Source: JANOYC01 sp031428675
GTDB lineage: Bacteria > Actinomycetota > Actinomycetes > Actinomycetales > Microbacteriaceae
Direction of reading: 5' to 3'
Length of the DNA stretch: 11,340 bases
NCBI GenBank assembly: GCA_031428675.1
Contig: JANOYC010000147.1
Location: 1-11,340 of the forward strand
The notes beneath the pieces were generated by a model, which was given only the letters and a program-made list of their open reading frames with translations, had not been told where the DNA came from and did not search any database. The first letter of the stretch is position 1. Each line of letters opens with the position of its first letter. Positions 1 through 6,993 of the stretch are shown here, one piece after another. Both the position numbers and the translations under genes were made by a program.

Positions 1-734
1 ACACGGTGGTGATCGCCGAAGCTGGCCATGATCCGAAGCGGATGGTCGACGCAGTGGACGTGATGCTCGATCGCAACGTCGACGGCATCGTTTTCGGAGC
101 CTTGGGTGCACGACGCATTGCCCTTCCTCCTATCCCGTCCAATGTGCCGGTGGTGCTCGTGAATGCCGCGAGCGCGCACGGGCACTTGAGCGTCCTGCCC
201 GCCGAATACGAAGCTGGCTACGCCATCACGAAACTCCTGCTCGACGGAACCGGTCACGACAAGGTCGCACTCTTGGGCCCGTCGCCCTGGGCCGAAAGCG
301 ACCCGGACATCTCGGTGACCATCAAGAATCGCACGGACGGCATCCGCGCAGCGATCGTTGATTTCGGTGCCACGGTTGTTGCCGAGAAACCGTTTCGTTC
401 GTGGGAACCGAGATTCGGATACAGCGGCACGAAAGAATTGTTGGATGAGGGTGCCAACTTCACCGCGATGGTTTGCTTCAACGACAACCTTGCATTCGGC
501 GCGTATCAAGCGTTACAGGAGCGTGGACTCCGAGTGCCGTCAGATGTGTCGATCGTGTCCTTCGACGACGATGAACTCGCCGGCTACTTGAGGCCGGGAC
601 TCACGACGGCCCGCCTCCCCTACGAGGAGATGGGGCGCCGTGCAATGACGCTTCTGCTCGACCCCGAGCGGCCGCCCGAAGTGCCACCAGTGCACATGCC
701 CATCCAAGAACGTGGGTCGATAGCGTCACTCTGA
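1..734 (+). CDS. LacI-family transcriptional regulator, effector-binding domain (5' partial)
   Basis: This is the C-terminal part of a LacI/GalR-type repressor. The reading frame is already open at base 3, so the GTG at 6 is internal and the N-terminal helix-turn-helix lies outside the window. The remaining ~243 residues have the periplasmic-binding-protein-like fold of LacI effector domains: a DGIVFG strand, a GYAITKLLLDGTGHDKVALLGP segment with the usual helix followed by a strand, AMVCFNDNLAFGAYQAL, and the near-diagnostic VPSDVSIVSFDDDELAGYLRPGLTT followed by the PYEEMGRRAMTLLLD helix. It probably binds a sugar or similar small ligand and represses a nearby catabolic operon to its left. 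The ligand and operator cannot be told from this part. It ends in TGA at 732-734, directly against the stop of the convergent J-domain gene. The family call is firm; specificity is unknown. Confidence 0.9.
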   Translation, partial: TVVIAEAGHDPKRMVDAVDVMLDRNVDGIVFGALGARRIALPPIPSNVPVVLVNAASAHGHLSVLPAEYEAGYAITKLLLDGTGHDKVALLGPSPWAESDPDISVTIKNRTDGIRAAIVDFGATVVAEKPFRSWEPRFGYSGTKELLDEGANFTAMVCFNDNLAFGAYQALQERGLRVPSDVSIVSFDDDELAGYLRPGLTTARLPYEEMGRRAMTLLLDPERPPEVPPVHMPIQERGSIASL

Positions 735-742
735 TCAGAGTG
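727..742. repeat. 16-bp perfect palindrome spanning two convergent stop codons
   Basis: The sequence CACTCTGATCAGAGTG equals its own reverse complement. Its centre, TGATCA, is the TGA stop of the LacI-type gene on one strand and the TGA stop of the J-domain gene on the other. In RNA it could form a 6-bp stem with a GATC loop on either strand. That is too short, and lacks a U-tract, for a convincing intrinsic terminator. Both coding ends read CA-CTC-TGA, so the palindrome is partly a result of the two genes having the same last codon and stop. Confidence 0.85.
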
Positions 743-1052
743 CGTCGCGATCGTTTTGCGTCGGGGCCGGCTCTTGCGCCGCCGTAGTCCAAGCCTCCAC
801 ATCGCGTCGAGCCACGAACGCGGCGAAGTTCAGATCGGTGAAGTCGGCACCCGCCAGTCGATCGATGAGCACGTCGCGGGCTTCCCGCACAGTGCGGAAC
901 TCCGTCACGAGCCGATCCCGTTCGGCGCCCTCGACGTCAACGAAACGATCCGGATGCGAGGCTCGGGCTTTCGCCCGATAGGCGCGCGCGACGTCCTGCT
1001 TCGACGACTCCAGCGAAACGCCGAGGATGCTCGCCGCCTCGGCCGAGTTCAC
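735..1052 (-). CDS. Small J-domain (DnaJ-like) protein
   Basis: A 105-residue protein that is little more than a J domain. Residues 5-65 carry the helix I motif ASILGVS, a basic helix II (VARAYRAKARA), the invariant HPD tripeptide at 33-35 and a helix III that ends in an AREARDVLID-like turn. J domains stimulate ATP hydrolysis by Hsp70 (DnaK). The Gly/Phe region, zinc finger and C-terminal substrate domains of DnaJ are absent, so it may recruit DnaK to one partner. The C-terminal 40 residues have no motif I recognise. The start is GTG at 1052-1050, which overlaps the TGA of the upstream membrane-protein gene by four bases (GTGA), so translation is probably coupled. It is the last gene of the Moco operon, and its stop touches the stop of the convergent LacI-type gene. 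The domain call is strong; the partner is unknown. Confidence 0.85.
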   Translation of the reverse strand: MNSAEAASILGVSLESSKQDVARAYRAKARASHPDRFVDVEGAERDRLVTEFRTVREARDVLIDRLAGADFTDLNFAAFVARRDVEAWTTAAQEPAPTQNDRDAL

Positions 1053-1558
1053 GAGGGCGCTCGAGACGCGAGGAATTCACGGTAGGCCGTTCGGTCGAGT
1101 GAGTCTTTTATGACGGCGGCATCCCGGCGGATCGCCTCGATCGCATCCGTCGCCGCTCGTCGGCGGAGAACAAGGCTACGCGCGAAGAACGCGGCACCCC
1201 AAAAGGTGGCACCCCAGAAGATCACAGCGATCCCGCCGCCGCCCGATGGTGAGCCGACGCTCAATCCGGTGAGAGTCGCACCGACCACGAACAATATTGC
1301 GCCGACAGTGAGCCAGATGCGAGATGCGTGACGGGCCGCCCTCACCGCGGCACTCCATCCCGGCTCCGTGCGCTCCCAGAACACCCAGCCCTCAGGCGCG
1401 GGTGGCAGGCCGTCGATGGGCACCCAACCGCGCGTCGGCTCCCAGCCAAGATGTCCGGCGATCCAGTAATCCGCGGGGTGTGGCCAACCGGGCGGGCTCC
1501 GAAATGTGAGCGGGCGAACATACTCCCCATCCGTGGCCTGCCCGGCGGATTCGGTCAT
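1049..1558 (-). CDS. Small two-pass membrane protein of unknown function
   Basis: Not recognised. It is 169 residues from the ATG at 1558, chosen because it overlaps the moaE stop as TAATG; a much longer upstream frame is only arginine-rich read-through inside moaE. The N-terminal ~70 residues are rich in Trp, Pro and Gly, with spaced PPGWP, GWEPTRGW and PPAPEGWVFWE motifs that recall the short PPGW domain often found at the N-terminus of actinobacterial membrane proteins (DUF2510-like, uncertain). Two hydrophobic segments follow at about 81-102 and 108-131, separated by a Gly/Ser-rich turn (SPSGGGG). A charged cytoplasmic-looking tail of ~38 residues starts LRRRAATDAIEAIRRD. It overlaps the following J-domain gene by 4 bases. 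Its position suggests co-expression with Moco synthesis, but no function can be assigned. Confidence 0.75.
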   Translation of the reverse strand: MTESAGQATDGEYVRPLTFRSPPGWPHPADYWIAGHLGWEPTRGWVPIDGLPPAPEGWVFWERTEPGWSAAVRAARHASRIWLTVGAILFVVGATLTGLSVGSPSGGGGIAVIFWGATFWGAAFFARSLVLRRRAATDAIEAIRRDAAVIKDSLDRTAYREFLASRAPS

Positions 1559-1977
1559 TACAGTCCGACCCACTCGGTGGCGCCGTCGGCGAGATGCTGC
1601 CGCTTCCAGATCGGCACGTTTCGCTTGATGTCCTCGACGAGCTCCGCGCACGCCGCGAACGCTTCTGCGCGGTGCGGTGCGGCGACGGCGGCGACCAAGG
1701 CCACGTCGCCGATCCGCAGCGAACCGACGCGGTGTGCCGCGGCGACCCGCAAGCCGTGCGCTGTGGCAATAGCCGAGCAGCACTCTCGCAGAAATCGCTC
1801 GGCGTCGGGATGCGCCTGGTAGTCGAGCCCTGACACTGCGTTGCCGTGGTCGTGGTCGCGGACGACCCCGCGAAACGTCACGAGAGCACCGTTCTGGCTC
1901 GACAGCACGAAATCCTCGATAGCGGTCGCGTCGATTGCCTCGCTCGTCACGTGGGCGAGGATCTGCTGATCAGTCAT
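1558..1977 (-). CDS. moaE: Molybdopterin synthase catalytic (large) subunit MoaE
   Basis: MoaE with MoaD converts cyclic pyranopterin monophosphate to molybdopterin, adding two sulfurs carried as the MoaD C-terminal thiocarboxylate. At 139 residues it is close to the usual ~150. Family motifs are present in order: FRGVVRDHDHG at 35-45, YQAHPDAE at 53-60, HRVGSLRIGD at 82-91, HRAEAFAAC at 102-110, and the active-site stretch EDIKRNVPIWKRQ at 115-127. Its lysines 118 and 125 correspond to the two catalytic lysines of the E. coli enzyme (K119 and K126). The ATG at 1977 overlaps the end of the moaC-mogA gene by 8 bases. No moaD gene is in the window, so the small subunit must be encoded elsewhere. 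The call is firm. Confidence 0.95.
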   Translation of the reverse strand: MTDQQILAHVTSEAIDATAIEDFVLSSQNGALVTFRGVVRDHDHGNAVSGLDYQAHPDAERFLRECCSAIATAHGLRVAAAHRVGSLRIGDVALVAAVAAPHRAEAFAACAELVEDIKRNVPIWKRQHLADGATEWVGL

Positions 1978-2938
1978 GGTGCCCGCCCCCGGAAACCTGC
2001 GCGACGAGGTGCGCTAGGAGTCCGTCGAGCACGGCGAGTCCGTCACGAACACCGCCCGGTGAACCCGGAAGATTGACGATCACCGTGCCACCGGCCGTGC
2101 CCGCGACGCCCCGGCTGAGGGCGGCGGTGGGCGTTGCCGCGCTGCCACGGGCTCGGATCGCTTCGGCGACTCCGGGCAACTCGCGATCGAGGAGTGCGCG
2201 CGTCGCCTCCGGCGTCTGGTCGGTCGGGCTCATCCCGGTGCCGCCCGTTGAAATCAGCACAGCTGGCGCGGTTGAGAGGGTGCTCTCCAGCGCTGCAGCT
2301 ATCTCCGCATCGGCGACGACAGTGACGGCATCGACGGCATAGCCCCGGCCAGCCAACCACTCCGAGATCATCGGGCCGGTCGTGTCCGTGCGCGTTCCGG
2401 CAGCCCCGCCGGTCGAGGCCACCACGACCGCGGCGGTGCCCGGTCGCACGGTCGGTGCCTCGGCGCTCGCGTCTCGTTGCCAGTTGCCGCGTTTGCCGCC
2501 GGATTTCGCCTCCAGCTGGATGGCCGAGATCACGCAACCCGGATCGACGGCCTTCACCATGTCGTGCAGGGTCAGCGCGGCGACGGCGACGGCTGTGAGC
2601 GCTTCCATCTCCACTCCGGTCTGCCCCGTCGTCGACGCCGACGCCCGGATGACCACAGCCTCGTCGTCGAACGCGAAGTCGACGGTGACCGAGCTGAGGG
2701 GCAGCGGATGGCACAACGGGATGAGCTCGGATGTCTTCTTCGCCCCCATGATGCCGGCGATGCGGGCGGTGGCGAGCACGTCGGCTTTCGGCAGGTTGTC
2801 GGCGCGCACGAGGGCGATGACTTCAGCGCGGGTCTCAAGCCGTCCCGACGCCACGGCCGTGCGTTTCGTTACGCGCTTGGCGCCGACATCGACCATGCGC
2901 GCACGGCCGTCGGAATCGAGATGGGTGAGCTGGGTCAC
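1970..2938 (-). CDS. moaC-mogA: Bifunctional MoaC-MogA/MoaB fusion: cyclic pyranopterin monophosphate synthase plus molybdopterin adenylyltransferase-type domain
   Basis: Two Moco enzymes in one 322-residue chain. Residues 1-150 are MoaC, which forms cyclic pyranopterin monophosphate from the MoaA product. They carry MVDVGAKRVTKR (15-26), the KADVLATARIAGIMGAKKTS stretch, CHPLPLS (76-82), GVEMEAL (108-114) and DMVKAVD (126-132). The key residues K51, H77, E110, E112, D126 and K129 are all there. After a ~15-residue linker, residues 168-322 are a MogA/MoaB-type domain with TRTDTTGP (182-189), GGTGMSPTDQTPE (232-244), SRGVAG (275-280) and LPGSPGG from 290; this family adenylylates molybdopterin. 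The start is taken as GTG at 2938 because AAGGAG lies four bases upstream; the open frame runs farther but into the moeA end. The moeA stop is 13 bp upstream. Similar fusions are annotated in other actinobacteria. Confidence 0.92.
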   Translation of the reverse strand: MTQLTHLDSDGRARMVDVGAKRVTKRTAVASGRLETRAEVIALVRADNLPKADVLATARIAGIMGAKKTSELIPLCHPLPLSSVTVDFAFDDEAVVIRASASTTGQTGVEMEALTAVAVAALTLHDMVKAVDPGCVISAIQLEAKSGGKRGNWQRDASAEAPTVRPGTAAVVVASTGGAAGTRTDTTGPMISEWLAGRGYAVDAVTVVADAEIAAALESTLSTAPAVLISTGGTGMSPTDQTPEATRALLDRELPGVAEAIRARGSAATPTAALSRGVAGTAGGTVIVNLPGSPGGVRDGLAVLDGLLAHLVAQVSGGGHHD

Positions 2939-2951
2939 GGTGCTCCTTGGG

Positions 2952-4151
2952 TCACAGCGGCCAGACCGACACGGTGTCGCCGGGCTCCACATGTGTGATC
3001 TCTGCGGGAATGTCGACAAGCACGTTCGCGCGCGCCATCGTGGCCACGAGGTGGGAACTCGCCCCGCCGATAATCTCTACTGTCTCACCGTCCAGCATTC
3101 CACGCAGAAACTGACGTTTTCCTGCGACGGAACTAATCTTGTCCTTCGATCGCACCGGCGTTGGCTGCATGGGCGGCAATCCCGCCGCCGCGCGGAGGAG
3201 TGGACGGAGAAACACGGCAAAAGAAACCTGCGTACTCACGGGATTACCGGGAAAACTCACGACGGGAACGCCGCGGACCTCGCCGAGCAACTGTGGACCG
3301 CCGGGCTGCATAGCCACGTGTCCGACGCGGGCGCCGAGCGGTTCGAGCACGTCACGAACGACCTCGAAGTCGCCCTGCGAGATACCTCCCGAAGTGACGA
3401 TCAGCTGGGCGTCCACGGTGGCTTCGGCGAGCGCGGCGACGAACGCGTCATGGTCGTCGACCACACGAAGGGCGACGCTGATCTCTGCGTCGCACTCCCC
3501 GATCGCGGCGACGAGCGCGGACTGGTTGGCGTCGAAAACCTGGCCAGGCAGGGCGTTCGCCCCGGGCGACACGAGTTCCGCTCCCGTCGTAATGACGGAC
3601 ACGCGCACTCGATCGCGCACGACAACCTCAGCAATGCCCGCTGCCGCGATCGCGGCGATATGACGTGCGGCCAGACGCGTGCCGCTTCGCACCAGTACCG
3701 CGCCAGCGTGAACGTCACTGCCTGCCGTGCGCACAAAAGCGCCACTGGCGACCGCGGAATGAATGGTGACCATGGCGCCATCGAGGGAGGTTTCTTCGAC
3801 CGGCACCACAGCATCCGCGCCGGTGGGCACGACTGCGCCCGTCATGATGCGCATGCACATGCCGACAGGCAGAGTCACCGCAGCCCCCGGCCGGGCCGGA
3901 ATCACGCCAGCAACGGGAAGGCTGCTGGTGACAGCGAGATCCGCTACGCGCACGGCGTAGCCGTCCATCTGCGAGTTGCGGAACAGTGGCAGATCAACGG
4001 GCGACCGGATGTCGGCCGCCGCGACTCGCCCAGCCGCGGCGGTCACTGAGATTGACCGAGATAACCGCGCCTCGATCGCCGGCGTGACGAGGTGGGCCAC
4101 GGCAGCTGCGTGAGATTCGACGGTTGTCGTCGCGTGCGCGTGTTTCTGCAT
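2952..4151 (-). CDS. moeA: Molybdopterin molybdotransferase MoeA
   Basis: MoeA inserts molybdate into adenylylated molybdopterin, releasing AMP and giving Moco. The 399-residue length is normal. Motifs in order: NSQMDGYAV (59-67), the RIMTGAVVPTGADAVVPVEE region (101-120), TTGAELV (188-194), TSGGISQGDFE (253-263), the VAMQPGGPQ loop (279-287), SFPGNPVS (299-306), and a C-terminal MoeA domain-IV-like beta segment ending GDTVSVWPL. In the MQPGGPQ loop a glycine sits where many family members have lysine (PGKP); I noted this but would not infer loss of activity. The ATG at 4151 is three bases after the moeZ stop and has no strong Shine-Dalgarno sequence, which fits translation coupled to moeZ. 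The downstream moaC-mogA gene follows after 13 bp. The partner MogA domain is the next gene product, so substrate handover within the operon is likely. Confidence 0.95.
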   Translation of the reverse strand: MQKHAHATTTVESHAAAVAHLVTPAIEARLSRSISVTAAAGRVAAADIRSPVDLPLFRNSQMDGYAVRVADLAVTSSLPVAGVIPARPGAAVTLPVGMCMRIMTGAVVPTGADAVVPVEETSLDGAMVTIHSAVASGAFVRTAGSDVHAGAVLVRSGTRLAARHIAAIAAAGIAEVVVRDRVRVSVITTGAELVSPGANALPGQVFDANQSALVAAIGECDAEISVALRVVDDHDAFVAALAEATVDAQLIVTSGGISQGDFEVVRDVLEPLGARVGHVAMQPGGPQLLGEVRGVPVVSFPGNPVSTQVSFAVFLRPLLRAAAGLPPMQPTPVRSKDKISSVAGKRQFLRGMLDGETVEIIGGASSHLVATMARANVLVDIPAEITHVEPGDTVSVWPL

Positions 4152-4154
4152 CGC

Positions 4155-5267
4155 TCAGTACCGCGCAATGCTCGGGTCAACGTCGCGCGCGTACGCCTCG
4201 ATACCGCCGTCGAGGTGGCGCACATCAGAGAAGCCGGCGGTTGTCAGCAGGCGCAGGGCGTACGCGGAGCGGACGCCGAGGTGGCAGTACACGACGGTCG
4301 GTTTGTCGGGATCGAGCTCTTCGATCATTCCCTCGGATACTCGACGAAGCACGTCGGCGAGCGCTCCCAGCGGCACGACGATCGCGCCGGGGATCACGGC
4401 GAGTTCGGTTTCCCAGCCCGCGCGCACGTCGATGAGCTGCACAGCGCCGAGTGCGTCACTAAGCTCCCGGGCGGTGATGTCATCTGGCCGTCGCGGCGAG
4501 ATGCCGCAGAACGCGTCGTAGTCAATGAGCTCGGTGATCGGTGCGGCCTCCGGATCCTTGTCGAAGGCGATCTCGCGGAACCCGCCGGTGAGCGCGTCGT
4601 AACTCGTGACGCGTCCGAACAAGGGCTTCCCGACGCCGGTGAGAATCTTGATGGCCTCGGTGGCCATGATCGCGCCCACGGTGGCGCACACCGTGGGCAG
4701 TACTCCGCCTTCGGCACAGGTGGGCACACTGTCAGGAGCAGGCGGCGTGGGGAAAAGGTCTCGGTAACCGGGCGTCTCGGGCATCCGGCACGCGCCAGAC
4801 TGCCCGCCATATTGGGACACTGCTCCCCAGACGAGCGGGATGCCGACAATTGCCGCCGCATCGTTGGCCAGGTAGCGGGTCGGAAAATTGTCGCTGCCAT
4901 CGAGCACGAGGTCGTAGCGACTGAAGACCTCGAGCGCGTTCTCGGAGCTGAGCCGGGCATCGAAGATCTCCACCGCGGTCTCGGGTGAGAGTTCGTGCAC
5001 GCTGTCGGCCGCCGATTCCACCTTGGATCTGCCCACGTCACGGGGGGAGTGGATGAGTTGGCGGTGCAGGTTGCTCACCTCGACGACATCGGCGTCGATG
5101 ATGCCGAGGGTGCCGACTCCAGCGGCGGCTAGGGCGGGGATCGCCGCACTACCGAGTCCGCCCGCTCCAATGATCAGCACCCGCGCTGAGGCGAGCGCTC
5201 GTTGAGCCGGGTCGCCAAACCCGTGAAGTGCGCGCTGTCGCGCGAATCGCTCGTCGCCGTCTCGCAT
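4155..5267 (-). CDS. moeZ: MoeZ/MoeBR-type adenylyltransferase-sulfurtransferase (ThiF/E1-like domain plus rhodanese domain)
   Basis: This protein activates the C-terminal Gly-Gly of a MoaD/ThiS-like carrier by adenylylation and then sulfurates it. The 370 residues hold an E1-like domain (1-~245) with the nucleotide loop GAGGLGS (34-40), IDADVVEVSNLHRQL (57-71), K82, SDNFPTRYLAND (125-136) and VPTCAEGGVL with C184 as the candidate catalytic cysteine. A rhodanese domain follows (~262-370) with LIDVRAGWE and the active loop CHLGVRS (328-334), so C328 is intact. The zinc CxxC pairs of E. coli MoeB are not seen, as in the mycobacterial MoeZ type. The ATG at 5267 begins the conserved N-terminus; the frame is open for another 158 codons upstream, but that stretch overlaps modA and is arginine-rich, so it is rejected. 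It is the first gene of the Moco operon, divergent from modA. The carrier protein is not encoded here. Confidence 0.93.
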   Translation of the reverse strand: MRDGDERFARQRALHGFGDPAQRALASARVLIIGAGGLGSAAIPALAAAGVGTLGIIDADVVEVSNLHRQLIHSPRDVGRSKVESAADSVHELSPETAVEIFDARLSSENALEVFSRYDLVLDGSDNFPTRYLANDAAAIVGIPLVWGAVSQYGGQSGACRMPETPGYRDLFPTPPAPDSVPTCAEGGVLPTVCATVGAIMATEAIKILTGVGKPLFGRVTSYDALTGGFREIAFDKDPEAAPITELIDYDAFCGISPRRPDDITARELSDALGAVQLIDVRAGWETELAVIPGAIVVPLGALADVLRRVSEGMIEELDPDKPTVVYCHLGVRSAYALRLLTTAGFSDVRHLDGGIEAYARDVDPSIARY

Positions 5268-5296
5268 GAACGCGATTCTTTCACGCGTCACGAGCG

Positions 5297-5326
5297 CTGA
5301 CCGGCCGTTGCGCGAGCGGCTACGCT
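5297..5326 (+). promoter_or_regulatory. Candidate sigma-70-type promoter for modABC
   Basis: In the 96-bp divergent region between moeZ and modA, CTGACC at 5297-5302 (matching TTGACA at 4 of 6 positions) is followed by an 18-base spacer and TACGCT at 5321-5326, which fits the actinobacterial TAnnnT form of the -10. Start of transcription would be near 5333, about 30 bases before the modA ATG at 5364. A GGAGGG Shine-Dalgarno lies at 5349-5354, nine bases from the ATG. I found no equally good promoter for moeZ on the other strand and no clear operator palindrome for a molybdate regulator. Confidence 0.4.
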
Positions 5327-5363
5327 GAATGTTCCACATCGCTGTCACGGAGGGATCGCACTC

Positions 5364-6191
5364 ATGGGTCGCGAATCCACGGACGGCGGCGGCCGAACGC
5401 GTCGCGTGACGGCGTCCGCACGCGCGACCGCGGTCGCCGCCTTCGCTCTTGCGCTGACCGCATGCTCGGGAGGCGACGGGGCTGACACTCGCAGTCCCGA
5501 CGCGCCGGGCGCATCCGGAACGACGGTTGTGGTCTACGCCGCGGCGTCGCTCGGCGACGTCTTCGACGACATTGCCGCCGAATTCGAGAGCGCGCATCCC
5601 GACGTCGCGGTGGAATTCAGTCTCGGCGGATCGTCGGCGCTCGCCGAGCAACTGCGGCAGGGCGCGCCCGGCGACGCGTTCGCGCCGGCGAGCGTCGACG
5701 CGATGGCGGACGTGATCGATGCCGGTCTCGTCGCGAATCACGCCGACGTGTTTGCGACCAACACCCTGCAGATCGCGGTGCCACCGGGCAATCCCGGCGG
5801 CGTCACCGGGCTCGAAGACCTTGAACGCTCAGAACTCGTCGTCGCGCTCTGTGCTCCAGAGGTGCCGTGCGGTGCGGCATCCGAAGCTCTCCTGCAGAAC
5901 GCGGGCGTCACTGCCAAACCCGACACCCTTGAGCAAGATGTGCGGGCAGCGATGACCAAAGTTGAACTGGGTGAAGTTGATGCCGCCCTCGTCTACACAA
6001 CCGATGTTCTGCGGGCGGGCGACGCCGCTGAGGGAATCGACGCGGTTGGCGCTGAGTCGGTCGTGAACTCGTATCCGATCGCCGTGTTGCGCGACGCGCG
6101 GAGCCCAACCGCGGCCCGCGCCTTCGTCGACTTCGTACTGTCGGCCCGCGCCGCGACCATCCTTGAGGAGGCCGGATTTGGGCCCGCATGA
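5364..6191 (+). CDS. modA: Molybdate ABC transporter substrate-binding lipoprotein ModA
   Basis: ModA captures molybdate outside the membrane and delivers it to ModBC. The 275-residue protein starts with an arginine-rich n-region, a hydrophobic segment and a lipobox LTAC with Cys34 as the lipidation site, followed by a Gly/Ser/Asp-rich tether. The mature domain has VVVYAAASLGDVFDDI (55-70), the SLGGSSALAEQL region (86-97) that contributes oxyanion-binding serines, APGDAFAPAS (where ModA usually reads GAPaDvFaSAd), the LEDLERSELVVALCAPEVPCG hinge region and DAALVYTTDVL near the C-terminal lobe. The start is supported by GGAGGG nine bases upstream. It is the first gene of modABC, and its 3' end overlaps modB by 14 bases. 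Binding of tungstate or another oxyanion is possible, but the divergent Moco operon makes molybdate by far the likeliest ligand. Confidence 0.92.
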   Translation: MGRESTDGGGRTRRVTASARATAVAAFALALTACSGGDGADTRSPDAPGASGTTVVVYAAASLGDVFDDIAAEFESAHPDVAVEFSLGGSSALAEQLRQGAPGDAFAPASVDAMADVIDAGLVANHADVFATNTLQIAVPPGNPGGVTGLEDLERSELVVALCAPEVPCGAASEALLQNAGVTAKPDTLEQDVRAAMTKVELGEVDAALVYTTDVLRAGDAAEGIDAVGAESVVNSYPIAVLRDARSPTAARAFVDFVLSARAATILEEAGFGPA

Positions 6192-6993
6192 CCGTCAGCG
6201 GCGCTCGATAGCGCTCGCCCTGTGGATTCCGGCGGCAATCGCCGTCGGGCTTCTGGTGCTACCGCTCGTTGCGCTCATCGTGCGAGCACCGTGGGCCGAA
6301 CTGACCGATATCGTGGCGCGGCCCGAGATTTTCCAGGCTCTCCTGCTCTCGCTCGGCACGGCATCCCTTGCCACCGCTATCTGCGTGGCGCTCGGCGTTC
6401 CTCTCGCCGTGGTGCTCACGCAAGCGGCAGAGTGGCCGACCGCGGCTCGCCGCGCGTTGCGCACCGCAGTGACGGTGCCGCTCGTGCTCCCGCCCGTCGT
6501 CGGCGGTGTCGCACTTCTGCTTCTGCTCGGGCGCCGCGGTCTCATCGGTGAATTCCTCAACGAGGCATTCGGCATCTCCATCCCGTTCACGCCCGCGGCC
6601 GTCATCATCGCCCAGGTGTTCGTGTCGATGCCCTTCCTCGTGCTCGCCGTGGAAGGCGCGCTCCGGGCGTCGGACCGCCGGTTCGAGCTTGCGGCGGCAT
6701 CCCTCGGTGCGTCACCGTGGTACACCTTCCGGCGCGTCACGCTACCGCTCATAGGTCCAGGCGTGAGCGCAGGCGCCCTGCTTTCCTTCACTCGATCGCT
6801 CGGCGAGTTCGGCGCGACGATCACCTTCGCGGGGAGCTTTCCCGGCACCACCCAGACGCTGCCGATCTCGACCTACCTCGCGCTCCAGCGGGATCCGGAT
6901 GCCGCAATCGCCCTCGCGCTCGTGTTGCTGGCGGTCAGCGTCGTTGTGCTCGTGACCCTCCGCGACCGCTGGGTGCCGGGGGTGACGCAATGA
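6178..6993 (+). CDS. modB: Molybdate ABC transporter permease ModB
   Basis: ModB forms the membrane channel of the molybdate importer. I take the TTG at 6178 as the start, because GAGGAGG at 6165-6171 ends six bases before it. This gives 271 residues and a 14-base overlap with modA. A farther TTG at 6163 lies before this ribosome site, and the ATG at 6188 is in another frame that stops after seven codons. Hydrophobic segments lie near the N-terminus (IPAAIAVGLLVLPLVALIV) and at four or more later places. The permease-ATPase contact loop with the EAA-type motif starts at ELAAASLGASPWYTF (~170) and ends TLPLIGPG (~195), followed by SLGEFGATITFAG, which is typical of ModB/CysT permeases. The stop overlaps the modC start as ATGA. 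Confidence 0.93.
   Translation: MGPHDRQRRSIALALWIPAAIAVGLLVLPLVALIVRAPWAELTDIVARPEIFQALLLSLGTASLATAICVALGVPLAVVLTQAAEWPTAARRALRTAVTVPLVLPPVVGGVALLLLLGRRGLIGEFLNEAFGISIPFTPAAVIIAQVFVSMPFLVLAVEGALRASDRRFELAAASLGASPWYTFRRVTLPLIGPGVSAGALLSFTRSLGEFGATITFAGSFPGTTQTLPISTYLALQRDPDAAIALALVLLAVSVVVLVTLRDRWVPGVTQ

Noticed and set aside
1095..1103. A third occurrence of the palindrome core TCGAGTGAG
   Set aside because: Only nine bases match, it lies in a coding region, and there is no paired arm nearby.
1559..1783. N-terminal extension of the membrane protein gene into moaE
   Set aside because: It is an Arg-rich shadow of moaE; the ATG at 1558 overlapping the moaE stop is the natural start.
2382..4049. 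A 555-codon open frame on the plus strand opposite moaC-mogA and moeA
   Set aside because: It is antisense to two firmly identified genes and rich in Arg, His, Ser and Gly with no domain; long antisense frames are common in high-GC DNA.
5268..5741. N-terminal extension of moeZ by 158 codons
   Set aside because: The extension is arginine-rich, without motifs, and overlaps modA and its ribosome site; the family N-terminus matches the ATG at 5267.
6188..6211. ATG overlapping the modA stop as ATGA, as a modB start
   Set aside because: It is in the wrong frame and stops after seven codons; TTG at 6178 has the good ribosome site.
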